A stretch of 48,984 nt of DNA, taken from Pseudomonas agronomica (GTDB taxonomy: Bacteria > Pseudomonadota > Gammaproteobacteria > Pseudomonadales > Pseudomonadaceae). The DNA is taken from assembly GCF_025917275.1 (NCBI RefSeq), contig NZ_JAOSHO010000004.1, positions 1 through 48,984 of the forward strand, in the 5' to 3' direction. The notes under the pieces are model-generated. The model was not told where the DNA came from and did not search any database. It saw only the letters and a program-made list of their open reading frames with translations. Both the position numbers and the translations under genes were made by a program. Below, in pieces: positions 8,366 through 16,835 of this stretch; position 1 is the stretch's first letter; every line of letters begins with the position of its first letter.

Positions 8366-9061
8366 TCAGGGGCGCGGGCCGACGCGCACTTCCAACTGCC
8401 CGACGCCATCGATGCCGGCGTTGATCACGTCGCCTGGATGCAACACATCAACACCGGACGGGCTGCCCGTCATGATCAGGTCGCCGGCCCGCAGCGCCAC
8501 CGATTGGGAAATCCTGCTGATCATTTCACTGACCGACCAGATCTGGTTGTCGAGACTGTCACGCTGGCGCTCCTGGCCGTTGACGCTCAACCAAAGCTCG
8601 CCATCCGGATGCCCTGCCTTGGAGACCGGCACGATGGCGGTCATTGGCGCAGCGCCATCGAACACCTTGGCCCCTTCCCAGGGCAGGCCGTCGCGCTTGG
8701 CCGCCAGCTGGACGTCGCGTCGCGTCAGGTCAAGCCCGGCCGCGTACCCCCAGACATACGCCAGGGCCTGGCTCTCCGGGATATTCGCACCGCCCTCGCC
8801 GATGGCGACGACCAATTCGATTTCGTGGACGAACGCCTCTGTCATCGTCGGAAAAGGCACCTCCCCGACCGCATCGATCACACAGCTGGACGGCTTCATG
8901 AAAAACACCGGAGGCAGGCGGTTCTGGCCGCCCTGGGCGTCCGGCCACGGATAATTGCGACCGACACAAAACACCCGGCCAACGGGAAAACGCTGAGAGG
9001 TGCCGAACACCGGCAGGGCGACGGGCAAATCCGGAGTAAAGACGTATTCGGGCATGTTCAT
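8366..9061 (-). CDS. Fumarylacetoacetate hydrolase family protein (fumarylpyruvate hydrolase-like)
   Basis: About 231 residues of the FAH fold. The metal site is visible: the Glu pair of FVHEIELVVAIG and the Asp/Lys-rich segment AGLDLTRRDVQLAAKRDGLPW, followed by LIMTGSPSGVDVLHPGD, the strongly conserved C-terminal motif. The N-terminal FPVGRVFCVGRNYPW matches the fumarylpyruvate hydrolase subgroup, which cleaves a C-C bond of a 2,4-diketoacid. That fits a pathway with the neighbouring SDR making the diketo acid. The frame opens at 9103; ATG 9061 or ATG 9055 after CAGGA is the likely start. Confidence 0.88.
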   Translation of the reverse strand: MNMPEYVFTPDLPVALPVFGTSQRFPVGRVFCVGRNYPWPDAQGGQNRLPPVFFMKPSSCVIDAVGEVPFPTMTEAFVHEIELVVAIGEGGANIPESQALAYVWGYAAGLDLTRRDVQLAAKRDGLPWEGAKVFDGAAPMTAIVPVSKAGHPDGELWLSVNGQERQRDSLDNQIWSVSEMISRISQSVALRAGDLIMTGSPSGVDVLHPGDVINAGIDGVGQLEVRVGPRP

Positions 9062-9163
9062 CCTGTTGAAAGTCCTGTTGGAAGCATCAGCGTACGGCGG
9101 CAATTTCCGACAAAGTTGGACGAATGCCGCCTCGTATTGGAAAAAAACAGTTTTTTCCTGTGC

Positions 9164-10513
9164 TCAGCGCGCCTTCAATTCGATGCGATACAAACGGCCG
9201 AGCAGCAAGGAATAAGACAAGGTGCCGACCAGCGCCACGCCACCGATGAACCAGAAGGCCAAGGCAAACGAGCCGGTCTTGTGGACGATCGCGCCGATCA
9301 CGATGGGCGTGACGATGCCGCCGATGTTGGCGGCCAGGCTGGTTATCCCACCGGTCAGCCCGATCAGCTCCTTGGGGGCGACTTCCGACACCGCCGCCCA
9401 CGAGGAGGACGCGATCCCTTGGGCGAAAAAGGCGACGGTCAACACCGCAATGCAGATCACGTTCGAGTCGGTGAAATTCACCAGGACGATGGACATGCCC
9501 AGCATCGATCCCACCACCAGCGGCAACTTGCGGGCGAACGACAACGAATAGCCGCGGCGGATCAACAAGTCGGAAATGATCCCGGCCAGCAGGATGCCCA
9601 CCGTCGCGCCCACGAACGGCAGCACGGCGAAGATCCCGGCCTTGATCATGGTCAGGTGACGCTCCTCGATCAGATACGTCGGGAACCAGGTCAGGAAGAA
9701 ATACAACGCCGACGTGCTGGCGAACTTGCCGATGCAAATCGCCCAGACCTGGCGGTAGCTGAACAGCTCGACGATCTGCCGCCAGTTGAACCGGGTGCGC
9801 TCCTGGCTGCTCTTGACCAGCCCTCCCCCGGCTTCGATGTATTTGAGTTCTTCTTTGCTGACCTTCTTGCAGTTCATCGGGTCGCGGTACAGGTACAACC
9901 AGGCGATGCCGAAGACGATGCCAAGCGCACCGGTGCTGTAGAAAACGTGCCGCCAATCGTAGGTCGTCGCCAGCCAGAGCAGCGCTCCGGTAAACAGCGC
10001 CGTTCCCAAATACTGGCCACAAACGTAGATGCTACTGGCCAGGCCTCGTTCCCGCGCGGGAAACCACACCGTGACCGCCCGGCTGTTTGCTGGAAATGCC
10101 GGGGCCTCCATCGCACCGACAGCCAGCCGCAAGCCGAACAGCGAAGCAAAACCCGTGGCGAAACCCTGGCACACGGTAACGGTGGACCAGCTGATCAGCG
10201 ACACCCCGTACGTGAACCGGGAACCGAAGCGATCGGCAATGAAACCAGCGGGCACCAGGGCCAGCGCGTAGGTCCAGGCAAACGCGGAGAAGACCAGGCC
10301 CATTTCGATCTTGTCGAGCCCCAGGTCCTTGGCCAGGAATGGCGCGGCAATCGAAATATTCACCCGGTCTATGTAGTTGATGATCGTTGCGATCAACAGC
10401 AACGACAGCATGAACCAGCGCCGCCGCGACGGCAGTCGCTCGGGCACCACGGCATCCCGGGCGCCGGCAATACCCGGCGGCGCAGTGGTCTGGGAGGTGT
10501 GTGAATTCGACAT
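9164..10513 (-). CDS. MFS transporter, anion:cation symporter (ACS) family
   Basis: A 449-residue permease with about 12 membrane spans. The N-terminal RRRWFMLSLLLIATIINYID followed by RVNISIAAPFL, and then GFIADRFGSRFTYG (motif A) and NSRAVTVWFPARERG, are signatures of the ACS group, which imports sugar acids (glucarate, galactonate, hexuronates) or aromatic acids with protons. It is the promoter-proximal gene of the catabolic cluster, about 100 bp upstream of the FAH gene, and divergent from the AraC regulator. It is therefore likely the uptake step for the pathway substrate. Confidence 0.92.
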   Translation of the reverse strand: MSNSHTSQTTAPPGIAGARDAVVPERLPSRRRWFMLSLLLIATIINYIDRVNISIAAPFLAKDLGLDKIEMGLVFSAFAWTYALALVPAGFIADRFGSRFTYGVSLISWSTVTVCQGFATGFASLFGLRLAVGAMEAPAFPANSRAVTVWFPARERGLASSIYVCGQYLGTALFTGALLWLATTYDWRHVFYSTGALGIVFGIAWLYLYRDPMNCKKVSKEELKYIEAGGGLVKSSQERTRFNWRQIVELFSYRQVWAICIGKFASTSALYFFLTWFPTYLIEERHLTMIKAGIFAVLPFVGATVGILLAGIISDLLIRRGYSLSFARKLPLVVGSMLGMSIVLVNFTDSNVICIAVLTVAFFAQGIASSSWAAVSEVAPKELIGLTGGITSLAANIGGIVTPIVIGAIVHKTGSFALAFWFIGGVALVGTLSYSLLLGRLYRIELKAR

Positions 10514-10811
10514 GAGGGGACCTCGTTATTGTTAGAAGGGTCGAGATATTGCGGACAGCCGAAGCCATTGCCCTCGATCTCCGGGGCAGGACAATCACAA
10601 CGTGATGGGGGCTTGGTCAGCCGTTGTCAGGCGTTCGCAGCGGCCAGGCGACAGCGTTGGCCAGGAGGATCGGGGAGCAGTGGGAGGACATTCATGATGG
10701 GCGCACCTTGGGTTGTTTTTGGATGGGTCGGGTTGCGTTGCCCCAACAGTGGTCGTACAACCAATCGAAATCAACCTGAGCGTTAGATCATTTTTTCCTG
10801 CAAAAACAACG

Positions 10812-10829
10812 TTGGACAAACCTGTCCAA
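10812..10829. promoter_or_regulatory. Inverted repeat TTGGACA-N4-TGTCCAA, candidate AraC operator
   Basis: A perfect 7-bp inverted repeat (10,812-10,818 and 10,823-10,829) in the MFS-AraC gap. A second, related copy lies 116 bp away. AraC-family activators commonly bind paired half-sites, so this is a good candidate, though the binding protein is inferred. Confidence 0.5.
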
Positions 10830-10927
10830 AAAAAACGGTGCATACGGCAACCGCCGGTAGTGTTTTATTATCCTAATAAACCTTTGTTTTTTAAGTAAAA
10901 AACCCAACCATTATGAACGTAGCCATT

Positions 10928-10944
10928 TTGGACAGCTTCTCCAA
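10928..10944. promoter_or_regulatory. Second TTGGA/TCCAA site
   Basis: TTGGACA at 10,928-10,934 and TCCAA at 10,940-10,944 repeat the half-sites of the 10,812 palindrome with slightly different spacing. It lies between the AT-rich segment and the AraC gene. Two similar sites in one divergent gap support a shared operator. Confidence 0.45.
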
Positions 10945-11059
10945 TCGCCTCCCTCTACAAAAAGCCCCCTTCCCGGATGTCATCGTATAACCACTTGTAA
11001 ATCTCACGTCCCCTTGGCCACAATCCGGTCATCAAGCGCTTGTCGAGGATTCCAAGGCG

Positions 11060-11992
11060 ATGTCATTACCGAACCGAGTCCCCACCTACGTCATGCAACA
11101 ACGCAGCGAATTGACGGACTTCTATATCCGCGACAAAAAAGGACGACGCGCCGAAACCAGCCCGCACCGCCACGAATATTTTCAGATCCAGATCAACCTT
11201 GGCGGCGACACCGTGCAACACATCGGCAACGTCCAACGGCCGTTCCCGCGCAACACCCTGGCCTTCATCCTGCCCCACCGGGTGCATGTGATTCCGCACC
11301 CGGTGGACAGCAATTTCGTGGTGATCAATTTTTCCCAGACCTTCCTCCTGCCGCATTTGCAATGCGACCCGATGGACCTGGAAGAAGTCTCGATTCTGCT
11401 GGCGCCTGAACTGTCGCCGTTCCGCTTCCAGGAACACCTGGACTTTGTCCTGAGCGACGAGGCATTCGCCCAGATACGTGCGCTGATCCAACAGATGCGT
11501 GCACTGGACGAGAACCGTCAGTTCGGCACACGCGAGATGCTCAAGGGCTTGCTGCTGCAACTGATCGGCAGCGTCTGCGCCTTGTATGCCGAACCGCTCA
11601 AGCGCTTGGCCGAAGAGAACGCCGCCGAAGTCAGCCGGCGCGATGCATTGGGCAGGATGTCCGAATACCTGCGCAAGAACATTGCCGACCCCGACCTGAA
11701 CCTGATCAAGGTGGCTGCGGCGACCTACCTGTCGCCGACGTACCTGACCCACTGGCTGCGCAAGGAAATCGGCAAGACCTTCACTGAACTGGTACTCGAA
11801 CGCCGGATGCATGCGGCGCGCAACTACTTGCTCAACGGAACACGGCCAGTGGGCGAAGTGGCGAGGTTATGCGGCTTTGCCGACGAGGCTTACTTCTCCA
11901 GGCGTTTTCGCCAGATACACGGCCAACCGCCAGGGCAGTTCAGGCGCCAGCAGTTGAATCCGGACAGTCCGCAGTTGCCGTTGAATACCTGA
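11060..11992 (+). CDS. AraC family transcriptional regulator
   Basis: A 310-residue regulator. An N-terminal cupin-like ligand domain (HRHEYFQIQINLGGDTVQHI near residues 36-55) is followed by a C-terminal double helix-turn-helix from about residue 200: LNLIKVAAATYLSPTYLTHW and then PVGEVARLCGFADEAYFSRR. It is divergent from the MFS-FAH-SDR-dehydrogenase cluster and probably activates it when the substrate is present. ATG 11,060 is the first in-frame start; no strong ribosome site is visible. Confidence 0.9.
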   Translation: MSLPNRVPTYVMQQRSELTDFYIRDKKGRRAETSPHRHEYFQIQINLGGDTVQHIGNVQRPFPRNTLAFILPHRVHVIPHPVDSNFVVINFSQTFLLPHLQCDPMDLEEVSILLAPELSPFRFQEHLDFVLSDEAFAQIRALIQQMRALDENRQFGTREMLKGLLLQLIGSVCALYAEPLKRLAEENAAEVSRRDALGRMSEYLRKNIADPDLNLIKVAAATYLSPTYLTHWLRKEIGKTFTELVLERRMHAARNYLLNGTRPVGEVARLCGFADEAYFSRRFRQIHGQPPGQFRRQQLNPDSPQLPLNT

Positions 11993-12017
11993 ACCGCAGC
12001 GTCATGTTTCGGGCGGA

Positions 12018-12518
12018 TCACTGGTGTGCGGGTTCTACGCGTCGCATGAGATCATCCAGCACGTAGGTGTCCAAGGACGCCGTTACATCAGTGATTTGCC
12101 CATTCTTGAACGTCATGTGCCATAGATAGGTGTTGTTGTAGGGTTTCTGATCCAGCGCCGTGGCCCTTCCGTGCCAAAGAACAACCACGACGTCATCCTC
12201 GGCAACGATGCTTTGCACCGTGGGGACAATCGGCGTTGCCAGTCGCGCAGTGATTGACCGCACGACTTGGGCCAACTCGGCCTTGCTGGCGTACACACCG
12301 GAAACGGGGCTCGTCCCTGCCACGGTCCATCTGGCATTGGGCGCCAACAGATCGAACACCGTGCCTTTGCCCTGCTGCCAATTTGTGAATGCCTCGCGCA
12401 CCAGCGTCGCATTGGTTTGCTGGGTTGAAGTTTGCGACGCCCCAGCGATCGCTGTCGAAAGTGCTAGGCAGATGGCGATGGCATGAAGATGTAAGACTGA
12501 ACTCATCGATAGTTTCAT
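12018..12518 (-). CDS. Exported SnoaL/NTF2-like protein
   Basis: A 166-residue protein with an N-terminal signal peptide (hydrophobic AIAICLALSTAIAGAS, cleavage near residue 28). The mature part has the NTF2-like layout: an N-terminal helix (LVREAFTNWQQGKGTVFDLL), then APNARWTVAG, then the beta-sheet VDVVVVLWHGRATA-type core ending in TYLWHMTFKNGQITDV. Members range from isomerases to binding proteins, so function cannot be assigned. It is convergent with the AraC gene and stands alone. Confidence 0.75.
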   Translation of the reverse strand: MKLSMSSVLHLHAIAICLALSTAIAGASQTSTQQTNATLVREAFTNWQQGKGTVFDLLAPNARWTVAGTSPVSGVYASKAELAQVVRSITARLATPIVPTVQSIVAEDDVVVVLWHGRATALDQKPYNNTYLWHMTFKNGQITDVTASLDTYVLDDLMRRVEPAHQ

Positions 12519-12637
12519 GATGTCTCTCGCAGCAATGCTATGGATTAAGGCTCTTTAAAAAGAACCTTAACGACATGCGCGCAGAAACCTTTGCTTAATA
12601 CTGCTCGACGCTTGCCTGATGCTATTCGAGCCTGGTC

Positions 12638-13660
12638 TTAGCCATTCAGGACGTCTTCATAGAACGCCAGCGCAGCCACGTTTTTATCCTTCGCTTCCAA
12701 CATGATGTCGAACCGGTCCAGAAACCTGAGGGCGTACTGGTTCGTCCAGCGATTCCACATTTGCGCGCTGTGGCCATACAGGTCTCGTTTGGACACGACC
12801 TTCAACAAAGCATCCATCTCAAGCTTGTCGTCTGCGTCGAAACCCAGTTCCTGTAGCCGCTCCGGAGGTTGCGAGTAATGCATGGTGGGCCGGACGCCAC
12901 GCCAACTGTCGATGACGCGTTGGACTCGCGGGGAATCCGGCGCGATGTAGTCGTTCTCATTGATCCAGCCGTGATGAATGTCCAGCACGACGGGCGCAAG
13001 GTCGGCGAGTTGCAGACAATCATCCACGCCGTAGGTCTTTTCCTCGTTTTCAAACGTGATGCAGTTGCGCGCCACCTCCGACAAGCGCGGCCAGACCGAA
13101 CGTATGCCCTCGCCCCCCAGCCGCCCGGCAATGTGCACGTTGCATTTGAAATCCTGGAAACGCCGACCGAAGCCCATCATCCGGATCATGTCGGCGTGGT
13201 ACTCGAACTCGGCGAGGCTGTTTTCCACCACTGGCGGTTTATCTGAACCCAACACACAGTACTGGCCGGGATGAAAGGACAGCCGGATATCCGCTGAACG
13301 CGCCAGGTCGCCAATGGCGGCGAAGCGTTTGGCAAGTTGGCGCTGGATGCCAGGGTCTCGATAGAAAGCGCTCACCTTCGGATGACTGTAGAACGGCAAC
13401 AGGTCGCTGCTCAGTCGAAGCATGCGCAGGGTCGGTGGCAGCTCGGCGACGTAGGCGATGAGGCGCAGCTGCGCGTCGAGATTATGCGTGACGATTTCCA
13501 GCAGCTTGTCGCGGGCGATTTGCGCGGAGACGCTGTCCATCCAGCGTAATGTTGTGGTGCGGGGGTTGAAGGGGGCTTCGATGGTCTTTAGCGCAGCCGC
13601 AGAAAGGCTGCGATCAGGGTGGCGGTATTGGCAGGCGAAGCCGATGCGGGGATGGGTCAT
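12638..13660 (-). CDS. uvsE: UV damage endonuclease UvsE/UvdE
   Basis: A 340-residue TIM-barrel nuclease. Family segments visible in order: RIGFACQY, LRLSSDLLPFYSHP, LSFHPGQYCVLGS, then CNVHIAGRLGGEGIRSVWPR, ITFENEEKTYGVDDCL, VLDIHHGWIN and MHYSQPP. The His, Glu and Asp residues in these form the metal site of the family. UvsE nicks DNA 5' of UV photoproducts, starting a repair route separate from UvrABC. The length fits the family. It ends the chromosomal segment before the integrated element. Confidence 0.93.
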   Translation of the reverse strand: MTHPRIGFACQYRHPDRSLSAAALKTIEAPFNPRTTTLRWMDSVSAQIARDKLLEIVTHNLDAQLRLIAYVAELPPTLRMLRLSSDLLPFYSHPKVSAFYRDPGIQRQLAKRFAAIGDLARSADIRLSFHPGQYCVLGSDKPPVVENSLAEFEYHADMIRMMGFGRRFQDFKCNVHIAGRLGGEGIRSVWPRLSEVARNCITFENEEKTYGVDDCLQLADLAPVVLDIHHGWINENDYIAPDSPRVQRVIDSWRGVRPTMHYSQPPERLQELGFDADDKLEMDALLKVVSKRDLYGHSAQMWNRWTNQYALRFLDRFDIMLEAKDKNVAALAFYEDVLNG

Positions 13661-13834
13661 GGGAGGTCCTGGCCGTTGAGTCCGTGTCGGCGGTAGACAT
13701 CCTGGTGGTTGAGTCGTCGTTTTGGATTGGCTATTGGGTGATGAAGCTCATCTGTATGTTGCGCCGGGTATCGCTAATCAGGCCCCGTATTCCCATATTG
13801 TTCCCATATCGCCCTTTTTCAGACACCAAAAACC

Positions 13835-13873
13835 ACAAACCCCCGACTTTCTCTAGGAAAATCAGGGGTTTGT
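13835..13873 (-). terminator. Former terminator of tRNA-Ser, displaced by the element
   Basis: ACAAACCCC (13,835-13,843) pairs with GGGGTTTGT (13,865-13,873), followed on the minus strand by a T-rich run. It lies just outside the left 29-bp repeat, in the position where the tRNA-Ser terminator would sit if the element were absent. The tRNA now has another terminator at 25,624. Confidence 0.6.
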
Positions 13874-13881
13874 GTATGCAG

Positions 13882-13910
13882 AATGTGGCGGTGAAGGAGA
13901 GATTCGAACT
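13882..13910. other. Left attachment site (29-bp direct repeat)
   Basis: An exact copy of 25,662-25,690, holding the last 25 bases of tRNA-Ser(GGA) including CCA, plus four bases beyond. The next base differs on both sides, so the identity is exactly 29 bp. It is the 3' tRNA fragment left at the distal end after integration. Confidence 0.92.
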
Positions 13911-13962
13911 TAACGCATCTTCCGACCAACAAGGCCCGTACTACGGGGCTTTCAGCGTGCAT

Positions 13963-13996
13963 AGTAGTACAACCCAGTGGTACAGTTGAGTGGTAC
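13963..13996. repeat. Three phased AGTRGTAC repeats, candidate integrase arm sites (left)
   Basis: AGTAGTAC at 13,963, AGTGGTAC at 13,976 and AGTGGTAC at 13,989, spaced exactly 13 bp. The same unit appears twice near the right end, also 13 bp apart. This pattern fits arm-type binding sites of a lambda-like integrase; it also lies just upstream of the integrase start. Confidence 0.65.
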
Positions 13997-14017
13997 ACAC
14001 GACCAGCAAGGTGCCAC

Positions 14018-15487
14018 ATGCCAGACAATCTGATTCAGAAGAAAGGTGAATCCACTTGGTATGTGAGGATGGCCGTTCCGCCCTACGCACAAGATGCGCT
14101 AGGGCGAAAGGTGCTGGTTCAATCACTCAAAACCGGGCTACGTAGAGAAGCGATGCATCTGCGCCTTTCTATCCTTGACGCGTGGAAAGCTCAGATCAAG
14201 TCCATACGAGACGGTGTTCCGATGCCTGCTGACTGGCAGGACAACTTCCTCACGAGATTGCACGACATCGATCAGCTCGTCACCAAGTCGCAGATGGATG
14301 CGATGCGAGGCGTGGAGATCGATACGTCTGAGCCAACAGATCAAGAGCTGGAGACGTTCGCAAAACTCGGGCCGGAAATTATATCGATACTCACCGACAT
14401 TCACCGGATCAGGGAACAGCAACCCAGAGGTGATTTCCGGTTCATGGAAGACATGGGGCAGTTCTCTAAACTGCTCGCGAAGGCCAAGCTCACCAGCGGG
14501 CACAACGTCACACCTGAACAAGACGCTGAAGCTTACGCTCTGATCGCTGACCCTGCGAGCCACAAAGCCAGGTCTCCCATCACCACGGCACGACTGAAGA
14601 CCTACCGTGAATTCAGGGAAAGCCGAGGTGGCGCCCCGAAACACGTAGATCAGCAAGTGGGCAAAATGAAACGACTGTCAGACTTCCTCAAGAAAGAGGG
14701 ACTGCCACTCAACTTTGACACGGTAGACGCATGGCTGAAATCGCTGGATCGTGCACCAGCTACGTTAGGCCAGTACCTCATGGCTGGTACTGCGTTCTGG
14801 AAATGGGCGATGAAATACGATGCGGTGTGGCGGGAGGAATACAAAGACAAGGTGAACCCGTTCATAGGACACGAGTTGCCACAGGACGGTGGATCGGAGA
14901 TAGCCGGACAAAGCAGGGAAATCTACACACGAGACGACACGCTCAAGCTGCATCAAGCCGCGTTAAAAAACAATGATCAACCGCTGGCCGACCTCATCAC
15001 ACTTGGTTGGTACACAGGCGGTAGGATCGAAGAATTGTGTAGGCTCACCAAAGACAGCGTGATCACTGTTGATGGCATCCGGTGCTTCGACTTCCCTAGA
15101 AGCAAAAGCAAAGCTAGTAAGCGCGTGGTGCCGATACACCCAAGCTTGTTATCCATTGTGGATCGACTCAGCAACGACTCCACAGACAGCTACCTGATCC
15201 CCATCAAGGCAGTCGGACCCTACGGCAAACGCTCGCACGCAATATCAAAGGCCTTTAGCAGGCTGCGCATAGCAGCGGGCTTCAGCAAGCTCCATGTCTT
15301 CCACAGCTTTCGACACACCATAGTCACTGAGCTGATCAGAGCTGACGTGCCAGATGCCTTGGCGAAGGAATTGGTTGGACACGAAACGGGGTCAGTAACC
15401 CACGACGTGTACTCGAAAGGTGCGAGTACGAAACAGAAGCTAGCGGCAATATCCAAGCTTCCCACCCTAACGACCGACGCCACCTAG
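14018..15487 (+). CDS. Site-specific tyrosine recombinase (element integrase)
   Basis: A 489-residue integrase. The N-terminal region (LIQKKGESTWYVRMAVPPYA, residues 4-23) is the arm-binding-like domain of this integrase group; a core-binding domain covers about 195-270. Catalytic residues of the C-terminal domain: Arg in YTGGRIEEL near 337, His-x-x-Arg in HSFRHT near 428-432, His in LVGHETGSVTHDVYSKG and the Tyr near 464. Length and layout fit tRNA-targeting integrases. ATG 14,018 follows AAGGTG. It lies 108 bp inside the left attachment site, with phased repeats in between, and probably integrates and excises the element at tRNA-Ser. Confidence 0.93.
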   Translation: MPDNLIQKKGESTWYVRMAVPPYAQDALGRKVLVQSLKTGLRREAMHLRLSILDAWKAQIKSIRDGVPMPADWQDNFLTRLHDIDQLVTKSQMDAMRGVEIDTSEPTDQELETFAKLGPEIISILTDIHRIREQQPRGDFRFMEDMGQFSKLLAKAKLTSGHNVTPEQDAEAYALIADPASHKARSPITTARLKTYREFRESRGGAPKHVDQQVGKMKRLSDFLKKEGLPLNFDTVDAWLKSLDRAPATLGQYLMAGTAFWKWAMKYDAVWREEYKDKVNPFIGHELPQDGGSEIAGQSREIYTRDDTLKLHQAALKNNDQPLADLITLGWYTGGRIEELCRLTKDSVITVDGIRCFDFPRSKSKASKRVVPIHPSLLSIVDRLSNDSTDSYLIPIKAVGPYGKRSHAISKAFSRLRIAAGFSKLHVFHSFRHTIVTELIRADVPDALAKELVGHETGSVTHDVYSKGASTKQKLAAISKLPTLTTDAT

Positions 15488-15530
15488 CCACCCATCGCCC
15501 ACAGATTGAAAAGCTTTGCCTGTACCGATA

Positions 15531-15546
15531 CTGTTCATTTGTACAG
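15531..15546. promoter_or_regulatory. LexA (SOS) box
   Basis: CTGTTCATTTGTACAG matches CTGT-N8-ACAG exactly, with an extra A and T extending the symmetry. It lies 11 bp before ATG 15,558, overlapping where the promoter of the small coiled-coil gene should be. Binding is inferred from the consensus, not tested. Confidence 0.7.
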
Positions 15547-15557
15547 TATTTGGTGTG

Positions 15558-15881
15558 ATGGCAATGCATGACGATCTGATCGATGACACTGGTTTTGAGC
15601 TTGGGCTACCTAGCCGTGAGGAGATGCTTAAGCATCAAGTGGACATACTCTGTTCAGACCTGGAGCTGACCCGCCGCAACCTCAGAGCATCCCACAGGGA
15701 GCTTGCAGGGCTGATCGTCATGTACCGGGGGGCACTGAAAGAGATTGGGACGTTGAAGGCTGAGAACGAGAGGCTGAGGTGGACGCTGAGTGACATCTAC
15801 CACAGGCAAAGCCAGGAGGCGACCAAGAAGATTGGGTATGCCTACGGGGACCACACACCTAAGGCCAATCCGTCGGCGTGA
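15558..15881 (+). CDS. Small coiled-coil protein under LexA-type box
   Basis: About 107 residues, acidic at the N-terminus (MAMHDDLIDDTGFELG) and then a long amphipathic helix with heptads (VDILCSDLELTRRNLRASHR and LKAENERLRWTLSDIY), so probably a dimeric coiled coil. No family recognised. The frame is open from TTG 15,516, but ATG 15,558 or 15,564 is likelier because the SOS box occupies the upstream part. Ribosome site is weak. Its placement after the integrase and under LexA-like control suggests a role in induction of the element. Confidence 0.6.
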   Translation: MAMHDDLIDDTGFELGLPSREEMLKHQVDILCSDLELTRRNLRASHRELAGLIVMYRGALKEIGTLKAENERLRWTLSDIYHRQSQEATKKIGYAYGDHTPKANPSA

Positions 15882-15934
15882 TAGCAAATAGGCATAGCAA
15901 CCGCTAAGCTATCCGTAGACAAGGAGCGGCACAT

Positions 15935-16369
15935 ATGACGGAAGAGCTAGATCGAACCGACCATCTGACGGTCATGCAGATGACAGCCGCCAGCAAACTA
16001 GACTACTTCATTCTTGGGGTAGCTTTGGCAATCTCTGCTTACTTGGCTCAGACAAACCCCTACGCCCCACTAGGCATTAATAAGGAAACATTTCTCCTTC
16101 TAAGCCTGCTGATCTTCGCTGCAAGTGCAGTATGCGGCTTCTTACGATTGGAGTTCAAAGTAAAGGAAATGGGCGCCTACATTCAGGTTCATGAATCTCC
16201 AACACTGGAGGGCCGCGTCAAACCAACACGTGTCACTGCGAGATATTTCAGACGGGGACGCAGGGCATACAGATCACGAAATTTTCTGCTATTAATCGGA
16301 CTGGCTTGCTACGTGACTACTAAAATAGGAGCCAGCTATCAAAGTAGCGGCTGGATCATGGTGCAATAG
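15935..16369 (+). CDS. Small membrane protein of unknown function
   Basis: A 144-residue protein with hydrophobic spans near residues 19-35 (LGVALAISAYLAQ), 50-68 (TFLLLSLLIFAASAVCGFL) and 117-132 (FLLLIGLACYVTTK). The loop between them is rich in Arg/Lys (RVTARYFRRGRRAYRSR), placing it in the cytoplasm. ATG follows AAGGAG at good spacing, so it is a real gene. It lies in the rightward string after the integrase. Such small membrane proteins in prophages often affect superinfection, but that is only a guess here. Confidence 0.65.
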   Translation: MTEELDRTDHLTVMQMTAASKLDYFILGVALAISAYLAQTNPYAPLGINKETFLLLSLLIFAASAVCGFLRLEFKVKEMGAYIQVHESPTLEGRVKPTRVTARYFRRGRRAYRSRNFLLLIGLACYVTTKIGASYQSSGWIMVQ

Positions 16370-16424
16370 TTGCTCTGGCGAGCTATTTATCACGACCCAA
16401 CATCCGCATCGAAGGAGAGCCCAG

Positions 16425-16817
16425 ATGAAGTCCCCATCGGATCTGAAAATACTTAAAACCATATACCGCATGTATTACAAGGATTTCGAAAACTACACCG
16501 TAGACGGTCCGAACACGAGAGGGAGTAAGATTTACGTTCCTATCGACTGCAAGAGAGTCGCTGAGAAGCTGAACGTCGATAGCGACATCGTCTTTGGAAG
16601 GCTTTACTACCACCTACAAGAAAAATATGGCTACAGGAAAGACGCTCCGTTCTTCACTATGCAAGTTAATAATGACCGCAAGTGCGTTCATTTCCCGCTT
16701 TTGGCTTCAGTCCTAGCAGGACTAGAAGAAGAAAATAGTAAGGCCCGCTGGGCAACGTATCTATCCATCGCCGCCACCGCAGTGTCACTAGTTGCGTTGT
16801 TCGCTGAAATGGCATAG
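16425..16817 (+). CDS. Winged-helix-like protein with C-terminal membrane anchor
   Basis: A 130-residue protein. Residues 40-75 (VPIDCKRVAEKLNVDSDIVF then YYHLQEKYGY) look like a winged helix, and the last 25 residues hold one membrane span (TYLSIAATAVSLVALFAEMA) after a charged linker. The combination suggests a membrane-tethered nucleic-acid-binding or signalling protein; no family recognised. Strong ribosome site GAAGGAG precedes ATG. It is the last gene of the rightward block. Confidence 0.6.
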   Translation: MKSPSDLKILKTIYRMYYKDFENYTVDGPNTRGSKIYVPIDCKRVAEKLNVDSDIVFGRLYYHLQEKYGYRKDAPFFTMQVNNDRKCVHFPLLASVLAGLEEENSKARWATYLSIAATAVSLVALFAEMA

Positions 16818-16835
16818 GCCGTTTCTCTGAGCACC

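Larger units (their letters stand above)
10514..11059. promoter_or_regulatory. Divergent control region of the catabolic cluster
   Basis: A 546-bp gap between the MFS gene and the AraC gene. The left 270 bp is GC-rich with nothing recognisable. The right part is AT-rich around 10,855-10,905 (TTTTATTATCCTAATAAACC), a likely promoter area, and holds the TTGGA/TCCAA inverted repeats annotated separately. No convincing protein-coding frame is present. Confidence 0.5.

Noticed and set aside
8438..10504. 688-codon open frame on the + strand
   Set aside because: Antisense to the FAH and MFS genes; composition is Arg/Gln/Asp-rich and low in hydrophobic core patterns.
13882..13910. Second tRNA-Ser gene at the left end
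   Set aside because: Only the last 25 tRNA bases are present; it is the attachment repeat, not a gene.
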